Source: Pelagophyceae sp. CCMP2097
Taxonomy: Eukaryota > Sar > Pelagophyceae
NCBI GenBank assembly: GCA_026770575.1
Contig: MU657206.1
Coordinates: 18,271-82,270 of the forward strand
Reading direction: 5' to 3'
Length of the DNA stretch: 64,000 bases
This document shows positions 54,001 through 64,000 of the stretch, in pieces. Under the pieces are notes generated by a model. It was given only the letters and a program-made list of their open reading frames with translations. It had not been told where the DNA came from and searched no databases. How positions within the stretch are numbered: position 1 is the stretch's first letter; every line of letters starts with the position of its first letter. The translations under genes were made by a program, and so were the position numbers.

Positions 54001-54135
54001 GCGGCCGTCGGTGAGGCTTACCAGCGCCCAAGTCGCATCGTCGATCTCCGCGACGACGGGGCCGCTGGAAATCACCAGCGCGCCCGCCCGACGGGAGCCC
54101 GCGAGGAGCGCGAGCAGCAGAGCCCACATTCTCAT
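51078..54135 (-). CDS. Large secreted glycoside-hydrolase-like protein, 947 aa
   Basis: Exons 53192..54135, 53088..53142, 52347..52990 and 51078..52278 join in phases 2, 0 and 2. A signal peptide (MRMWALLLALLAGSRRAG) is followed by a beta-rich N-terminal domain. The central part looks like a TIM barrel: VNVAWDESDYQ, YAQIIAANARLGISHVVYEP, LLAYVYPCLAFEAWPE, GASGFAWDHGIFAG, KPDIVMDHRQTSHAWGPW and GSYAEPLAGDENPETY. Acidic residues at strand ends (AWDHG, VMDHR) could be catalytic. The C-terminal part is beta-rich with WYNG-like segments. This order suggests an alpha-galactosidase-type hydrolase acting outside the cell or in vacuoles, but I cannot name a family. Numerous NxS/T sites fit secretion. 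Confidence 0.7.
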
Positions 54136-54413
54136 TGCGCGAGCGGGAGCCTTCTCTCCTTGTTCTTTGAATTCTTTGGAATAATTTTGGAATGCACGTT
54201 TTGTTCTTCGATTTGAACGCACGTTTTGTTCCGACGAACTTCCGTGCCACACCTCGACGCTCCCGCGCGCGCGCCGTCGCAACAGTCCGCCGGCTGCGAG
54301 GAGTGCGGCCGAGCGCCGTCGCTCCTCCTCCGGTGCGGTCGCCGTCGAAGGATCATGTGTGCTACGGCGAGGGTTGCGACCGGGCCCGAGATCAAGAATT
54401 AGGGATAAAAGTT

Positions 54414-55784
54414 TCAGTTGCGGCTTTCTCGGAGGAGGGCGCGGATGACGTTGATGTGTCCCAGGCGCTGCGCCGCCGCCTTTTTCGACAGCGCCGCCAC
54501 GACGGGCTTCTCCGTGCGGACCATGGAGAGCAAAGTGACCTGGACGCCGCCCGCCACGGGCTGCAACAATACGCCGCCGGCTAAAATCGTCGCGCGGCCG
54601 GCGTCGACGCTGCCGCGCGCGGGCGCTTGAGGGTGGTCCTCGAGACTCGCGACGACGCGGACGAGGCGGCCGTCGGCGGTTTCGCCGAGCGCGCGGAGTT
54701 GAATCGTGTCCTGCGCGGCCATGATCAAAGGCAGCTTCTTGCACCGAACGAGCGTCGCGGCCAATGGCGCCTCGGCGGCGAAGCTAAAGTCCGTAGAGCC
54801 CATTCTGCGCCGCGTCGGCGCCACGTCGCCGAGCTTGGCCGAGCTGTGGAACACGCGATTAAACGCGCGTGGGTGGTCGTCCAAAGCCCGCAGCACGTCG
54901 CGCGCGGCGCCTTCGACGACGCCTCTAGAAAGCGTGTAGTGATATCCGTCTTCCTCTCGGACCCAGCCGCGGAGCGACGCGTCGGGCGCCGCCGCCGCCA
55001 GGAAGCCGTGGCGCCGCGGGTCCGTGGACACGGCGCAGAGCACGTCTGCGGCGCGAGAGATGGCGTCGGTGCACCGCTCCGCGAGCGCATCGGCGGCGGG
55101 CGGGCTCTCCGCCGCCAATGGCGCGGCGAGCCAGAGGCCGCGCTGCAGCACGCGCGGCGTCGCCTCGAGGCGCGCGAGCTTCATGGGGATATCAAATGCG
55201 ACAAAGTTGATCACTGCCGTGGGGATGCTCCCCTTTGGATCCAGCATGGCCAAAGTCGTGACGAGCGTCCGCTCCGGCCCGAGCGCCTCGAAGAAGTAGC
55301 CACCGCACTGCACGTGCATGCGCACGTACGCGCCGTCGCATTCAGCGCCGGCAACGTCCGACTCGACGGAAACGATGCAGCAGGCGTGGCCCCGCGCCGC
55401 GGGCCCGTTACAGGCCACAGAGGCGGCAACGACGACGCAGTCTCGCGCCTGGGTCGGGAAGACGGCCTTGTACTCGCAGCGCTGCAGCTTCCACCAGCGG
55501 TACGCGTGGCTTTGGTCGTCTAAAAGCGTCGCGTCGTATCTCGCGAGTTCAGTGTCGCGGAGCCACTGTTTGTCGTAACTCTTCTTCGTCTCACGCTCGT
55601 CGACGCACTGCACGAGGGCCTCGAGCGGCGCCGCAATCTCCTTGACGCCCAAAGAGTTCTTCACTCCCGTCGCCGGATCGATTTTTAAGTAGATTTCCAC
55701 GCCTTTCTTGACACCCCAGCGGTCCCAGCCCGCCGCCGCGGGATCCGCGTGCGACGCCTCGAGGAGCTCGACGCATTGTCGCAT
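54414..55784 (-). CDS. START-domain lipid-binding protein
   Basis: The frame is open from 55886 (GTG after a possible acceptor) and its first ATG is at 55784. Early segment GWDRWGVKKGVEIYLKIDPA then a START core: LEALVQCVDERETKKSYDKQW, HAYRWWKLQRCEYKAVFPTQ ARDCVVVAA, and VRMHVQCGGYFFEALGPE, DPKGSIPTAVINFVAFDIPM with the usual C-terminal helix. START proteins carry sterols or phospholipids between membranes. A second half (about 180 residues) is similar in style to another lipid-binding or C2-like fold but is not recognised. Ends at 54414. Confidence 0.75.
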   Translation of the reverse strand: MRQCVELLEASHADPAAAGWDRWGVKKGVEIYLKIDPATGVKNSLGVKEIAAPLEALVQCVDERETKKSYDKQWLRDTELARYDATLLDDQSHAYRWWKLQRCEYKAVFPTQARDCVVVAASVACNGPAARGHACCIVSVESDVAGAECDGAYVRMHVQCGGYFFEALGPERTLVTTLAMLDPKGSIPTAVINFVAFDIPMKLARLEATPRVLQRGLWLAAPLAAESPPAADALAERCTDAISRAADVLCAVSTDPRRHGFLAAAAPDASLRGWVREEDGYHYTLSRGVVEGAARDVLRALDDHPRAFNRVFHSSAKLGDVAPTRRRMGSTDFSFAAEAPLAATLVRCKKLPLIMAAQDTIQLRALGETADGRLVRVVASLEDHPQAPARGSVDAGRATILAGGVLLQPVAGGVQVTLLSMVRTEKPVVAALSKKAAAQRLGHINVIRALLRESRN

Positions 55785-55951
55785 CGCCGCCGCGTACTCG
55801 CCGGGCGCCGCCGCCGGCACGCCCGCGTCCGCCGTGCGCGGCGGCGCCGAAGCGTCCTCCGCGCCCTCTACAGCAGTCGCGCCCACCTTGGGTGCGCGGC
55901 CGTCCGAGAGAGCCGAGCCGACCCACCTGCGTTAGCACATCACCGCCTTCC

Positions 55952-56031
55952 AGAGCATGGAGGCGGCGTCATTGAGAGCATCGAGGCGGATTCGTCCCAG
56001 AGCATCGAGGCGGTGTCGTCCCAGGGCATCG
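55952..56031. repeat. 24-bp imperfect tandem repeat, three copies
   Basis: Units built on CAGAGCATCGAGGCGG plus TTCGTCC run three times with small changes. Confidence 0.7.
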
Positions 56032-56370
56032 AGGGTGCGCTGACCTGGCGACCTTTCCCGCAGCGAGGCCGAGCGCGATGCCGCCGGCGCCGCAGAGCGT
56101 TGCAGAGTTGCTGCGTTTCAGGATGAGCAGCGCGGCTAATAAGGCGACGAAGACCGCCCAGAGCGGCGCCGCCTCGCGCGAGGCGGCCGATACGGTGACG
56201 GGCTCCGCGACGTCTACACACTTTGTCGCCTTGGTCGCTGCAGAAAAGCTAGCGCGGGTGGCAGGCGCATCGTGCGCAAAGGCCTCGACCGCCGTCCTCG
56301 GGCCACCGTTTGTACGGCGCGGCGGCGGCCGCGCGGGCCCTGGCGCGCAGGCTCCGCCGAAACAAAACAT
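55969..56370 (-). CDS. Possible small membrane protein
   Basis: From ATG 56370 the frame encodes 133 residues with one clear membrane segment (APLWAVFVALLAALLIL) and a second, weaker one rich in Gly and Ala. Its C-terminus (CPGTTPPRCSGTNPPRCS) is encoded by the 24-bp repeat. There is no family resemblance, and it may not be real. Confidence 0.3.
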   Translation of the reverse strand: MFCFGGACAPGPARPPPRRTNGGPRTAVEAFAHDAPATRASFSAATKATKCVDVAEPVTVSAASREAAPLWAVFVALLAALLILKRSNSATLCGAGGIALGLAAGKVARSAHPRCPGTTPPRCSGTNPPRCSQ

Positions 56371-56618
56371 CAGAAGTCTACGGATAGGAATTCCTACTCC
56401 GAGTCCGAGTCGGACACGAGAATTTCTGAGCGCTTTCCGGGCCAATCAAATGCCGAAGTTTGGCGATACGGATCGAACTTTCTGGAAGTTCGCTGCGCAA
56501 GGGCCGCAGAGCGGCCGCGATGGTTGGAATGCTCCGCGGCGAACCCACGGCAACTTTCCGCAAACCCTCGGCGCAGTCTAGTAAAGTGTTATCAAAGCGT
56601 CGGTCCCCCGGGGTGGCT

Positions 56619-59600
56619 TCAGCCTCGCCTCGCGGTGGAGAATTTCCGGAGCGCGGCGAACCATTCGTCAAAGGCGGTGTCGTCGTCGGCGCGGAGGCGG
56701 AGCACGTCGCGCGACGCTGTGGAGCCGCGGGGCGTGATAGCGATGCGCCTTTCACCTTCGTCGCAGACTTCGGCGGCGGATACGTCGAGCATCGCGTTCT
56801 TCAGCGGCTCAGCGCCGGCGGCGTGCGCGGCGGCGTCGCGGTAGTAGGAGAGGTTGCCCGCTTCACTTAGGACAAAGTACCTCTTGCGCCAGCTCCGCCG
56901 GCCGAAGAGCGACGTCCCACCGCCCTTCTTCGACAGCACGCCCTCGAGCAGCGTCGCGCGGCCGGCCGCGCCGCCCGCCAGGAACGCGTGCGTCTTGCGC
57001 GTGAAGGATGACATTCGCGTGACAGACCCGTCGTGCTCCGCCGACGATGCGGCGACCGTGGCGGCAGCAGCGCCGTCTTCGCTGGCAGCTGCGGCGGCGC
57101 CGTCGTCGCTGGCGACAGCGCCGTCTTCGGAGCTGGCTGCGCCAGCGGCGGCGACGCGGCGGGCGAATTCCTTCTTTGCCTGCCAGCCAGCGATGCGCAC
57201 CTTCATCGCATCGTCGTCTGCCGAGCCGGCCGCGAACGGGCCCGTTGGCGTCGGCGCATTGAACGGGCCCGTTGGTGTCGGTGGCGGTGGATAATCGGGC
57301 GGCGGCGGTGGCGGTCTGTTGCACAAAAGGGCGCCAAGCGCCGCGGCGGCGTTCGATCCCGCCTCGTCCTCTTCGGACGGTGCGGCCGGTATGGGGAAAG
57401 CGTCAAAAAGCGTTCGCGAGGAGGGCGCGGGAGCGGGCGCCTCTGCCGATGCCGCCGCCGCTTCTTCGGACGGCGCGGCCGGTGGCTCGGTAGGGGGCGC
57501 GTCGGCCGGCGCATCGTGCGACGAGGGTGCTGGGGCCGGCTCGTCTGCACTGGTCGGCGCTGCTTCTTCGCTCGGCGCTTCGGACGACGACGACGAATAT
57601 GACGACGACGATGACGATGACTCGCGGGCCTGCTGCTCGACGGCCGAGCCGAGCTGGTCGACGGGGCCGAGCGCAGACGCCGCGGCGGTCCGCCGGCGGT
57701 CGCGGGCGCGTTGCCGTGCGTCGTCGAGGGCGTGCCGCTGCGCGGCGCCGTACGCTTCGACCTTGAGCTCGTATGCGGCGCGGTACTCGTTTCGGGCTCG
57801 GCCCGCCGCGTCGACGAGCTGGTCGAGGGTCGCGCCGTCCGTCGCGCCGCCGTCGGCGCTCTGGCGCAGCCACTCGGCCGCGCAGCGCTGGTGCCACCGC
57901 TTTTGCTGCAGGTCGACGCACGGGTCGTCGAGCGGCTTGGCGCAGCGCGGACACCACGCTCCGCCGAAGAGCGATCGGAACGCGGCCTCGCAGAGCGGCA
58001 AGCTTCGCGTCGCGTCCAAAGCGGCTCTGTCGTCGAGCGGGACGCCCGACGCGAAACACGTCGAGTACTTTTCTTGAAAAGCCGCCTCGCAGTACGCAAG
58101 GCCGTCGTCGAGGCCCAAAAACGCCTCGCCGCGTACGTCCGCATCCGTGGCGACGCAGCGCAGGCAGCCGGCGTGATACGACGTCGGCGCGTCGAGCGGC
58201 ACGAGGCAGAGCAAAGCGCCGCCCTGCGCTTGACTCGAAGCGAGTTCGTCGGGCGGCGGCACCTCGAGGTCATCAAAAGCGACGGTTTCGTCGCACATGA
58301 AGCACCGCTTTCCGAAAAGGCGCGAGTGCTCGGCTTGCAGATAGACCTCGCCGTCGTCGTCCGCGGCGAACTCGTCGCCGCCGATGAGTCGGTTTGTTGA
58401 ATGGCACCTGAAGTGGTCCGGGTGCCACGCCCGGTCGCCGACGCGGACGACGTCGCCGGTGACCACGTCGCCGCAGGCGTGGCACATTTCCCCAAACCGC
58501 CGGTAGTACTCGTCCGCGGCGTAGGGGAGGCCGTCGAACTCGATAAAGTCGCCGGCCGCGAGGATGGCGCCCGAGCCGGCACAGCGAAAGTGCTCTGCGT
58601 GCCAAAGTGAACCGCAGGCTTGGACACAGGCTTCGTTTCCGGCGACGACGGCGTCGCCGCAGGCCGCGCAGCGCGGCGCCCAGAGCGCGCGGAAGCATGG
58701 CTCGCAGTACGGCAGCGCGCCTCGGCCGTCGCCGCGGTCGTGGCCAAACGCGTCGCCAAACGCGTCGCCTTCAGAAAACACGCCGCGCGTCGGGCACGCG
58801 CCGTCGTTGGCGCAGCGGTAGCACGCCATGTGCCACGTTTCGCCGAGCGCGCGCACGCCGTCGGAGCCGTCGAGCAGCAGGCGCCCGTGGCACTTGCGGC
58901 ACCTACTCTTACCGTCGACGGCCATCAACCCGGAAGCGCACGTCTTGTCCACGTCGTCCGGACGCTGGGCGGCGCGTGAAGAAGAGATCGCGGTACGCAT
59001 CCTCGCAGTAGGGTAGGCCGCCGTGCTCGTAATACCCGCCGCCGTCGTCCAAGACCCGGCCCGTCTGCGAGCAGCGGAAGTGGTCAGATATCCACTTTAG
59101 ACCGCACGCGTAGAGGAACGGGTCCCCCCTCTTGAGCGGCTGCAGCGTTGCCGCGTCGAGCATGCCTCCAAACGCGTCCAGGTACGCGCGCCGAGACCTA
59201 TCCGACGCTTCAGTAGGCGCGAGAGACGCGTTTCCGCGCTCTGAGTCGACTGACCAGGGCCGGCCGTCTGCGCCGAGCGCAAAGTCGGCGTCGCCGAGCC
59301 AGACGCCCGTCTCGCAGCACTTCCAGTCCGCGAGGCGCACGCGGGCCCCGGACTGTGTGACGACGGTTGAGCCGTCCTCGAGCCACACGACATCGTCGTC
59401 GTACGGGCTCGTCTTCGGACCGTCATCATCATCGTCATCGTCATCACTGTCGCCGTTTTCGGCGCGGCGTTTTTCGGCGGCGATGAACTCGCGGCGCTCG
59501 GCCGCGCAGAGGCCCGACCGGTAGAGCCGCACAAATGCCTCGATCTGGCGCCGCAGCCGCCGGTCGCGCTTCGCGTCGAGGCTGTGCAGCCGCGGGTAAA

Positions 59601-60144
59601 CCTTCTGCCTCTTCGGGCCAGCCGCCGCCGCTGGAACGTCGCCGCAAACGTTTGCAGCGGACGCCGCGGCGGACGATGAAGCGACTGAGGGCTCGTCGTC
59701 TTGTGCAGACTGCCATGGCTCGTCGCCGTTCAAAGGGGCTGCGCCCGCGTCGGCGGCACCGTCGTGTGCGGTGCCTTCTTCCTCGTCGCCGCAATGCGCG
59801 AAGTGTTCCTCAAACGCCGTCCGGACGTCCTCGGGCGTCTCCAGCGACGCGTGGTGGACCACGACCGGCAATTGGCGCGAGGCCAACGTGCCAACGTGCG
59901 GGGCCTCGGACCGCGGGGCCTCGGCGCCGGGCGTCGGTGAGTCCTCTGCAATCGCCGGGTCGTCGGCCGCGAGCGCAGCGGTGTCGGCAACGGTTCCTTT
60001 GGGCATCATCATCGGCGCGGCGTACACGATATCCGACTCGTCGCAGTCGATCGTGACATCGTCGCGGGAGGCGTCCTGCGCCACGCGCAGCGCGGCGCTG
60101 CACCGCTCGAACTTTGCAGACCTACAAGGGCCATCGCCATCCAT
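56619..60144 (-). CDS. LIM-domain array with C-terminal PH domain
   Basis: Exons 58997..60144 and 56619..58902 join in phase 2 (donor GTACCG). If the ATG at 60144 is used the product has 1,143 residues. The N-terminal part is acidic and disordered. At least five LIM-type zinc modules follow, for example CRKCHGRLLLDG...WHMACYRC, CAACGDAVVAGNEAC...CAGSGA, MCHACGDVVTGDVV...FRCHSTNRLI, and CFMCDETVAFDD. A Ser/Pro/Glu-rich linker leads to a PH domain (LLEGVLSKKGGGTSLFGRRS WRKRYFVLSEAG, ending FDEWFAALRKFS). LIM modules bind cytoskeletal and signalling partners; PH domains bind phosphoinositides. Splice phases also connect it with the 5-phosphatase exon upstream. Confidence 0.82.
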
Positions 60145-60195
60145 GCGCGACCACGCAAAGGTAAGTCTTTCGCGGCGGCGCACTTGGCGGCGTAC

Positions 60196-62285
60196 GACCG
60201 CGTCGAGGCCTCAGCGGCGACGACGTGCTGCCACGCGGCGAGGTGTTGGGCGAGTTGGTCCGTGGGCACAGCCGCGACGTCGGGGATCACACAGAGGCGA
60301 ACGCGGCCCGCCAAAACACCGACCCACTTGCCGCTCCGGAACACGGGCGACGAGAACGGCGCCGACTCGCCCGCGTGCGCCGCGGCGGCGCCGAGGCAGA
60401 TCTCGGCGATGCCGAGAACCGCGGCGTCGCCCTTTTTGATGACGACGACGACGCGCTCACGGCCGAGCCATTCGACGTCAGTGACGGCGCAAAACAGAGG
60501 CACAGTCGACGCGGCGGGCCACGTCCAATTCGGCGTCGCGCCGGACCAAACGAGCGCCGCCGCCTCGGTGCTCGAGAGGCGGTCCGGGGGGGGCACGGCG
60601 ACGGCGGCCTTCTTCGATCGCCGCTCGTCCGAGTCGCACGCCTTTGCGGCCGCCGCGTCCCGGCAGTGTGCGCGGATCACGTCCCTGCCCGCGCGCGAAT
60701 GCGATGCGGCGTCGCTGGCCGCCAGCAGGAAGGGCGCCTTGACCTGAAGCGACAAGGGCCTAGGCAACGCGGGTCCCAGTGTGTCGCGTCGTCGGACGGT
60801 CAAAAGGGCGCACCCGGCGTAGCCGTCGTGCTTCGAGTTGGGCCGGGCCTCGGTGCGTGGCCGCGTCTCGGGCGCGAGCGAAAACGTGACTTCCTCGAGC
60901 GCGACGTAGCACGCGTCGTGGCGCGCCGTGTGCCCATCGGCGAGCGGCGGCGCCGAGACGTCGAGCTGGAACGCGGCGCGGACGCAGCGGTGGTCCGAGT
61001 CGCAAAGGCCGGCCGAGAAGCAGGCGTGGTACGAAACGAGGCGCGCCGCACGACAGTCGTCCGCTTCAGCCGCCGCGCGGGCAGGCAGGCTCGCGACGGA
61101 GTTTGGCCCCGGTGGCGGCGGCGGCGCGCCCGCCGTCTCCGACGGCGGGCCGCTGTCCGGCGCGTCGAGCCATAAGCATGCGTCCGTGGCTGACTTCCAA
61201 AGCACTCGATCGCAAAACGAAGGGTTCTGGTTCCTCTTGTTCGAGTACGCGCGCGCTTCGCGCCGAACGAGGCGGTACGTCGGCGCGAACGCAATGACGC
61301 CCTCGTGGAACGGCGCAAAGGCTGCGCGGTGCAGCAGCCGCTCGCGCAGCAGCTCGTCGTGCCGCAGCAACGGCCCAACGTCCGCTTCCGCGGCGCCGCG
61401 GACGACTCTTGCATATTCGGCGGCCGTGCCGTGGCCGCCAGCGTCGAGGCGATAATTCAAGTCTCCGAACCAAAAGACGTGATCGAACGCGTGCAGCGCC
61501 TCGACACCCCCAAAAGCGCGCGGCGCCGCGTTGCCGACGCGCAGGCCCGCTGCGACGGCCTCGTAGTCCGCCTGCCGCGCCGAGACGCGGCCGGCGCGCG
61601 CCGCGTGGTGCGCCGCCACGAAGAGCAGCGACGTGGGAGGACCGCCGCCACAGGGTTCCACCGCCACCGCCACGGCGGCAGCTCCTTTGTTCCCGAGGAC
61701 GTTTGCGAAGCCCGTCGCGGCACAACTCGTCGAGACGGCGCCGATCCGCCGTTTGACGTCGCCGCGACAGATGAGGATGACGTGGATATCCCAAAGCGAC
61801 GAGCAGGCCACGACCTGGTAGGCCGGCGCCGAAAAGTCGTCGAGGCCCTCGATGGCCGTTTCCAGCGCAAGCAGCTTCGCGCTGGACGCCGCCGAATCGC
61901 CGAGCCTGCGATCGATCCATGTCACCCGGGCTCTACCTCCCGTACACACGTGGACGCACGCTGCGAGCGCGGCGCGCTGCGCTCGGAGCCTGGCCTGCGC
62001 GCGCGTCCGCGCGCGCGGCGAGTCGAGATGGTCCTGCAGCGCCTTGAACCATTTCCGGCGCTCGGAGTTTTCCTGGAAGCCCACGGCGTAGACGTCGTGC
62101 TCGCCCGGCGGCAGCCATTCTTCCAAGTCGTCGACGTCCTGCGGCGGCGGCGCGTCGCCGACGTTCCACGTCGCGCAGAGCACGTCGAGCACCTCCGGCG
62201 GCGCCGCGGCGCCCGAGGCGCCGAGGCGCAGGGTGCGCGCGCGCGCGAGGAAGTCCTCTCGGGCCTTTGAAGAGGCCAAGTACAC
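60196..62285 (-). CDS. Inositol-polyphosphate 5-phosphatase, probably fused to the LIM-PH gene
   Basis: The catalytic IPPc domain has all signature motifs: CATWNVGDAPP, VYAVGFQENSERRKWF, FWFGDLNYRLD, PSFCDRVLWK and CDSDHRCVRAAF. It removes the 5-phosphate from PI(4,5)P2, PI(3,4,5)P3 or soluble inositol phosphates. A C2/SKICH-like beta domain appears to follow (SLQVKAPFLLAASDA, VPLFCAVTDVEWLGRERVVV). No stop is reached before the LIM gene; instead a 74-nt intron (60122..60195, GTACGC...TAG) joins in phase 2 to the LIM reading frame. The frame runs past 62285 upstream with only a GTG there, so 5' exons are missing from the model. Confidence 0.85.
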
Positions 62286-62415
62286 GGCGACGACCGTCGC
62301 GACCGACGTCCGCCCGCGCCGCCGCGTCTGCGACGCCGGCGTGCTGCCCCCCTCCGACGGGAAGCCTAGGGAAAGCGCATCCGAGACGCATTCGGCTCAA
62401 CGGCACGACACTTCC

Positions 62416-63378
62416 TCAACGAGACGTTTGCCTTGCCGCACCAATGTCGATGCGGCGCGCCGACGTCGACGACGGTCGCAGCGTCACGTCGTCTATGCAC
62501 GCGACGTTCTTTCCACCGAGCTCGAGCCTGGCGCGCGCTCGGTCGAAGTTTATGTAGCGGCCGCGCTTGCGAAATACGATTGCAAGTGTGACGACGCGCC
62601 ATCTGGAGGCGCAGTCGAGGATCATGGTCTCGGCGTTGAACTTTCCGACGAAGTTGGCGAGCTCGACTGCGTACTCGACGCAGTCGGCGCGGCCTTGGAC
62701 TCGCCACTCGCAGTCCACGGAGCAGTCGCCAGCCCACCCGAGCAGCCGCAGCCACGTCACGAACAACTCGCGCGTCGCGCCGCTCGAGAAGGACCACGTC
62801 TGCGGCCTCTCCGAGCCTGGACACGGCGTCGCGGCCCGGGCGACGGCGCTCCCAGAGGCTGCCGAGCCGCCCACGCGACGATACCGAGCCCGAGGAAGAC
62901 TGCAACGCCTCACCTCGCAGCGTCATCTTGAGACATCGGCTGTCGTTCGCGCGCCGCCTAGTTGGCTCGACGATAATGCACGGGAGTCCTTGGCTGGTGG
63001 GCTGCGGCGGCCGCCGTGCCTCGACGGTTGTCCGCCGCGCCGCGTCCCCGGGGACGGGGCGCCTTGGTCGCTGCTCCGCGTCCCCTGCGACGGCGGCTTC
63101 GGACGGCGGTCTTCGCCGGACGCCGCGGCGTGCGTTGCCGCGACGATGTCGGCGAGCGGCGTCGTGGCCTCCGACGGCGCCTCGCAGAGCGCGAAGCCGG
63201 CGCCGGCGTCGACCTCGACGAAGCGGACGCGCCGCCTGCGGGCGCGCTGCGGCCGCGGCACGGCGCGCGGCGCGCGGCGCACGCACCGCTCCGACGACAG
63301 GAAGCTCCGCGTCTTGACGACATCAAAGGTGGCGCCTTCCCGCGCCGCGCGCAGCGCCTCGAGGCCGGCCGACGCCAT
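62416..63378 (-). CDS. Candidate N-terminal exons of the 5-phosphatase gene
   Basis: ATG 63378 begins MASAGLEALRAAREGATFDV and runs through VRFVEVDAGAGFALCEAPSE. A second frame between about 62800 and 62450 encodes ATRELFVTWLRLLGWAGD and CVEYAVELANFVGKFNAETM, then ARLELGGKNVACIDDVTLRP. Both are on the same strand as the 5-phosphatase and directly upstream. They might form an N-terminal PH-like or adaptor region, but I could not join them with certainty, and they may be a separate gene. Confidence 0.4.
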
Positions 63379-63611
63379 GCGCGAATCGGGATTGCGCGAA
63401 TCGGGATCGACGCGAAGAACGGCGGCGGTGGCGGCGCCGCAGCGGCTCGATGCTCCGCGCGCGCGTCGCAAGGCCCAGGGCCAGGGCCAGCCGATTCCAG
63501 GATTCGGCCTCGTCTCTAAATTTTCCAGGAATGCCGAATAATGCCGGGAAATTCCGGGAACACGAACAGTCTGAGATAGCGCGTGGAGCGGGACTCTCGT
63601 GCTGGACACGT

Positions 63612-64000
63612 TTGCTTGCTTAAGATCCACCCTGGGTGGGGCTGTCCCAAAGGGGAATAACCGCCAAACCCGAGTCAAAGGTTGGCAACCAGGCCCAGAG
63701 GCCCGGAGCCAAGGCCTCGGAGAGCGCGTCAGCACATATAGCGCGGCGTCTCCTCGCGGTGGTATGGACGCCCAGTCACTTTGGCACTTCGGTCTGGTTC
63801 GTTGGCGTAGCCGGTTGGGAGGCGGGGCGTCAGCGGCGTTTTCGAGTTCATTCGGGATGAGGATGTACCGCGTACCGGCCCAGGGCATGGCCTGGGTCCT
63901 TTCCCCCGTGTTTTCCTCTTTTGCCTCCGAGCTAAAGTAGATAGTCTGCAAGACTTACAAAAAAAAGAAAAAAATGTTGTGAAAACAACAGGTTTGAAAA
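63612..64000 (+). repeat. Interspersed repeat, copy B (reaches the window edge)
   Basis: Matches copy A at 25957 from TTGCTTGCTTAAGATCCACC to GTCTGCAAGACTTAC and, after an A-rich tract, ATGTTGTG. The A-rich run at 63958..63976 is absent from copy A. It may continue past the window. Confidence 0.8.

Noticed and set aside
1..64000. tRNA, rRNA or bacterial-type operon structure
   Set aside because: No cloverleaf or rRNA tract was recognised by eye, and gene order and introns are eukaryotic; a tRNAscan-SE run would settle the tRNA question.

Overview
The window is nuclear DNA of a eukaryote. It is very GC-rich and gene-dense, genes lie on both strands with little spacing, and most are split by short introns, typically 45-110 nt. 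Splicing at GT...AG rejoins conserved proteins in frame and in matching phase again and again. Gene content includes Golgi SNAREs, COQ2, RAD17, an FBH1-type helicase, a formin, LIM proteins, an axonemal protein of the CFAP210 type, a selenoprotein and an ice-binding protein. Together with the base composition this suggests a single-celled alga, most likely a stramenopile and perhaps a pelagophyte from cold water. That assignment is inference.

Layout. 1-8 kb: an M20 dipeptidase with an internal stop, a KLHDC4-like kelch protein, a MYND/RING/Sel1 protein with a frameshift, and a coiled-coil protein. 8.6-13.3 kb: three minus-strand genes for GOS28 (Qb-SNARE), syntaxin-5 (Qa-SNARE) and COQ2. 13.6-20.3 kb: two uncharacterised proteins, a selenoprotein U with in-frame TGA, a coiled-coil protein and a TPR protein. 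21.5-29.4 kb: RAD17, a second MYND/Sel1 copy sharing a 356-bp identical block with the first, a repeat-rich stretch, and an FBH1-like helicase whose 3' end runs into a 69-bp tandem array. 29.6-33.1 kb: a CCDC81-type HU protein and a degenerate EF-hand protein, possibly one gene. 33.3-36 kb: a broken WD40 gene, a foldback element and an intron-containing ice-binding protein. 37-50.8 kb: CFAP210-like, low-complexity proteins, a formin, a zinc-finger protein, an IQ protein and ZNHIT2. 51-63.4 kb: a large secreted hydrolase-like protein, a START protein, and an inositol-polyphosphate 5-phosphatase whose reading frame splices into a LIM-array/PH protein. The right end is a second copy of the interspersed repeat seen at 26 kb.

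There are no operons. Functional links are few: GOS28 and syntaxin-5 act in the same Golgi fusion complex, and the 5-phosphatase, LIM and PH regions would combine phosphoinositide turnover with membrane and cytoskeletal binding if they are one protein. Exon coordinates come from reading splice phases by eye. 5' ends are the weakest part, because several reading frames begin at a non-ATG codon just after an acceptor.
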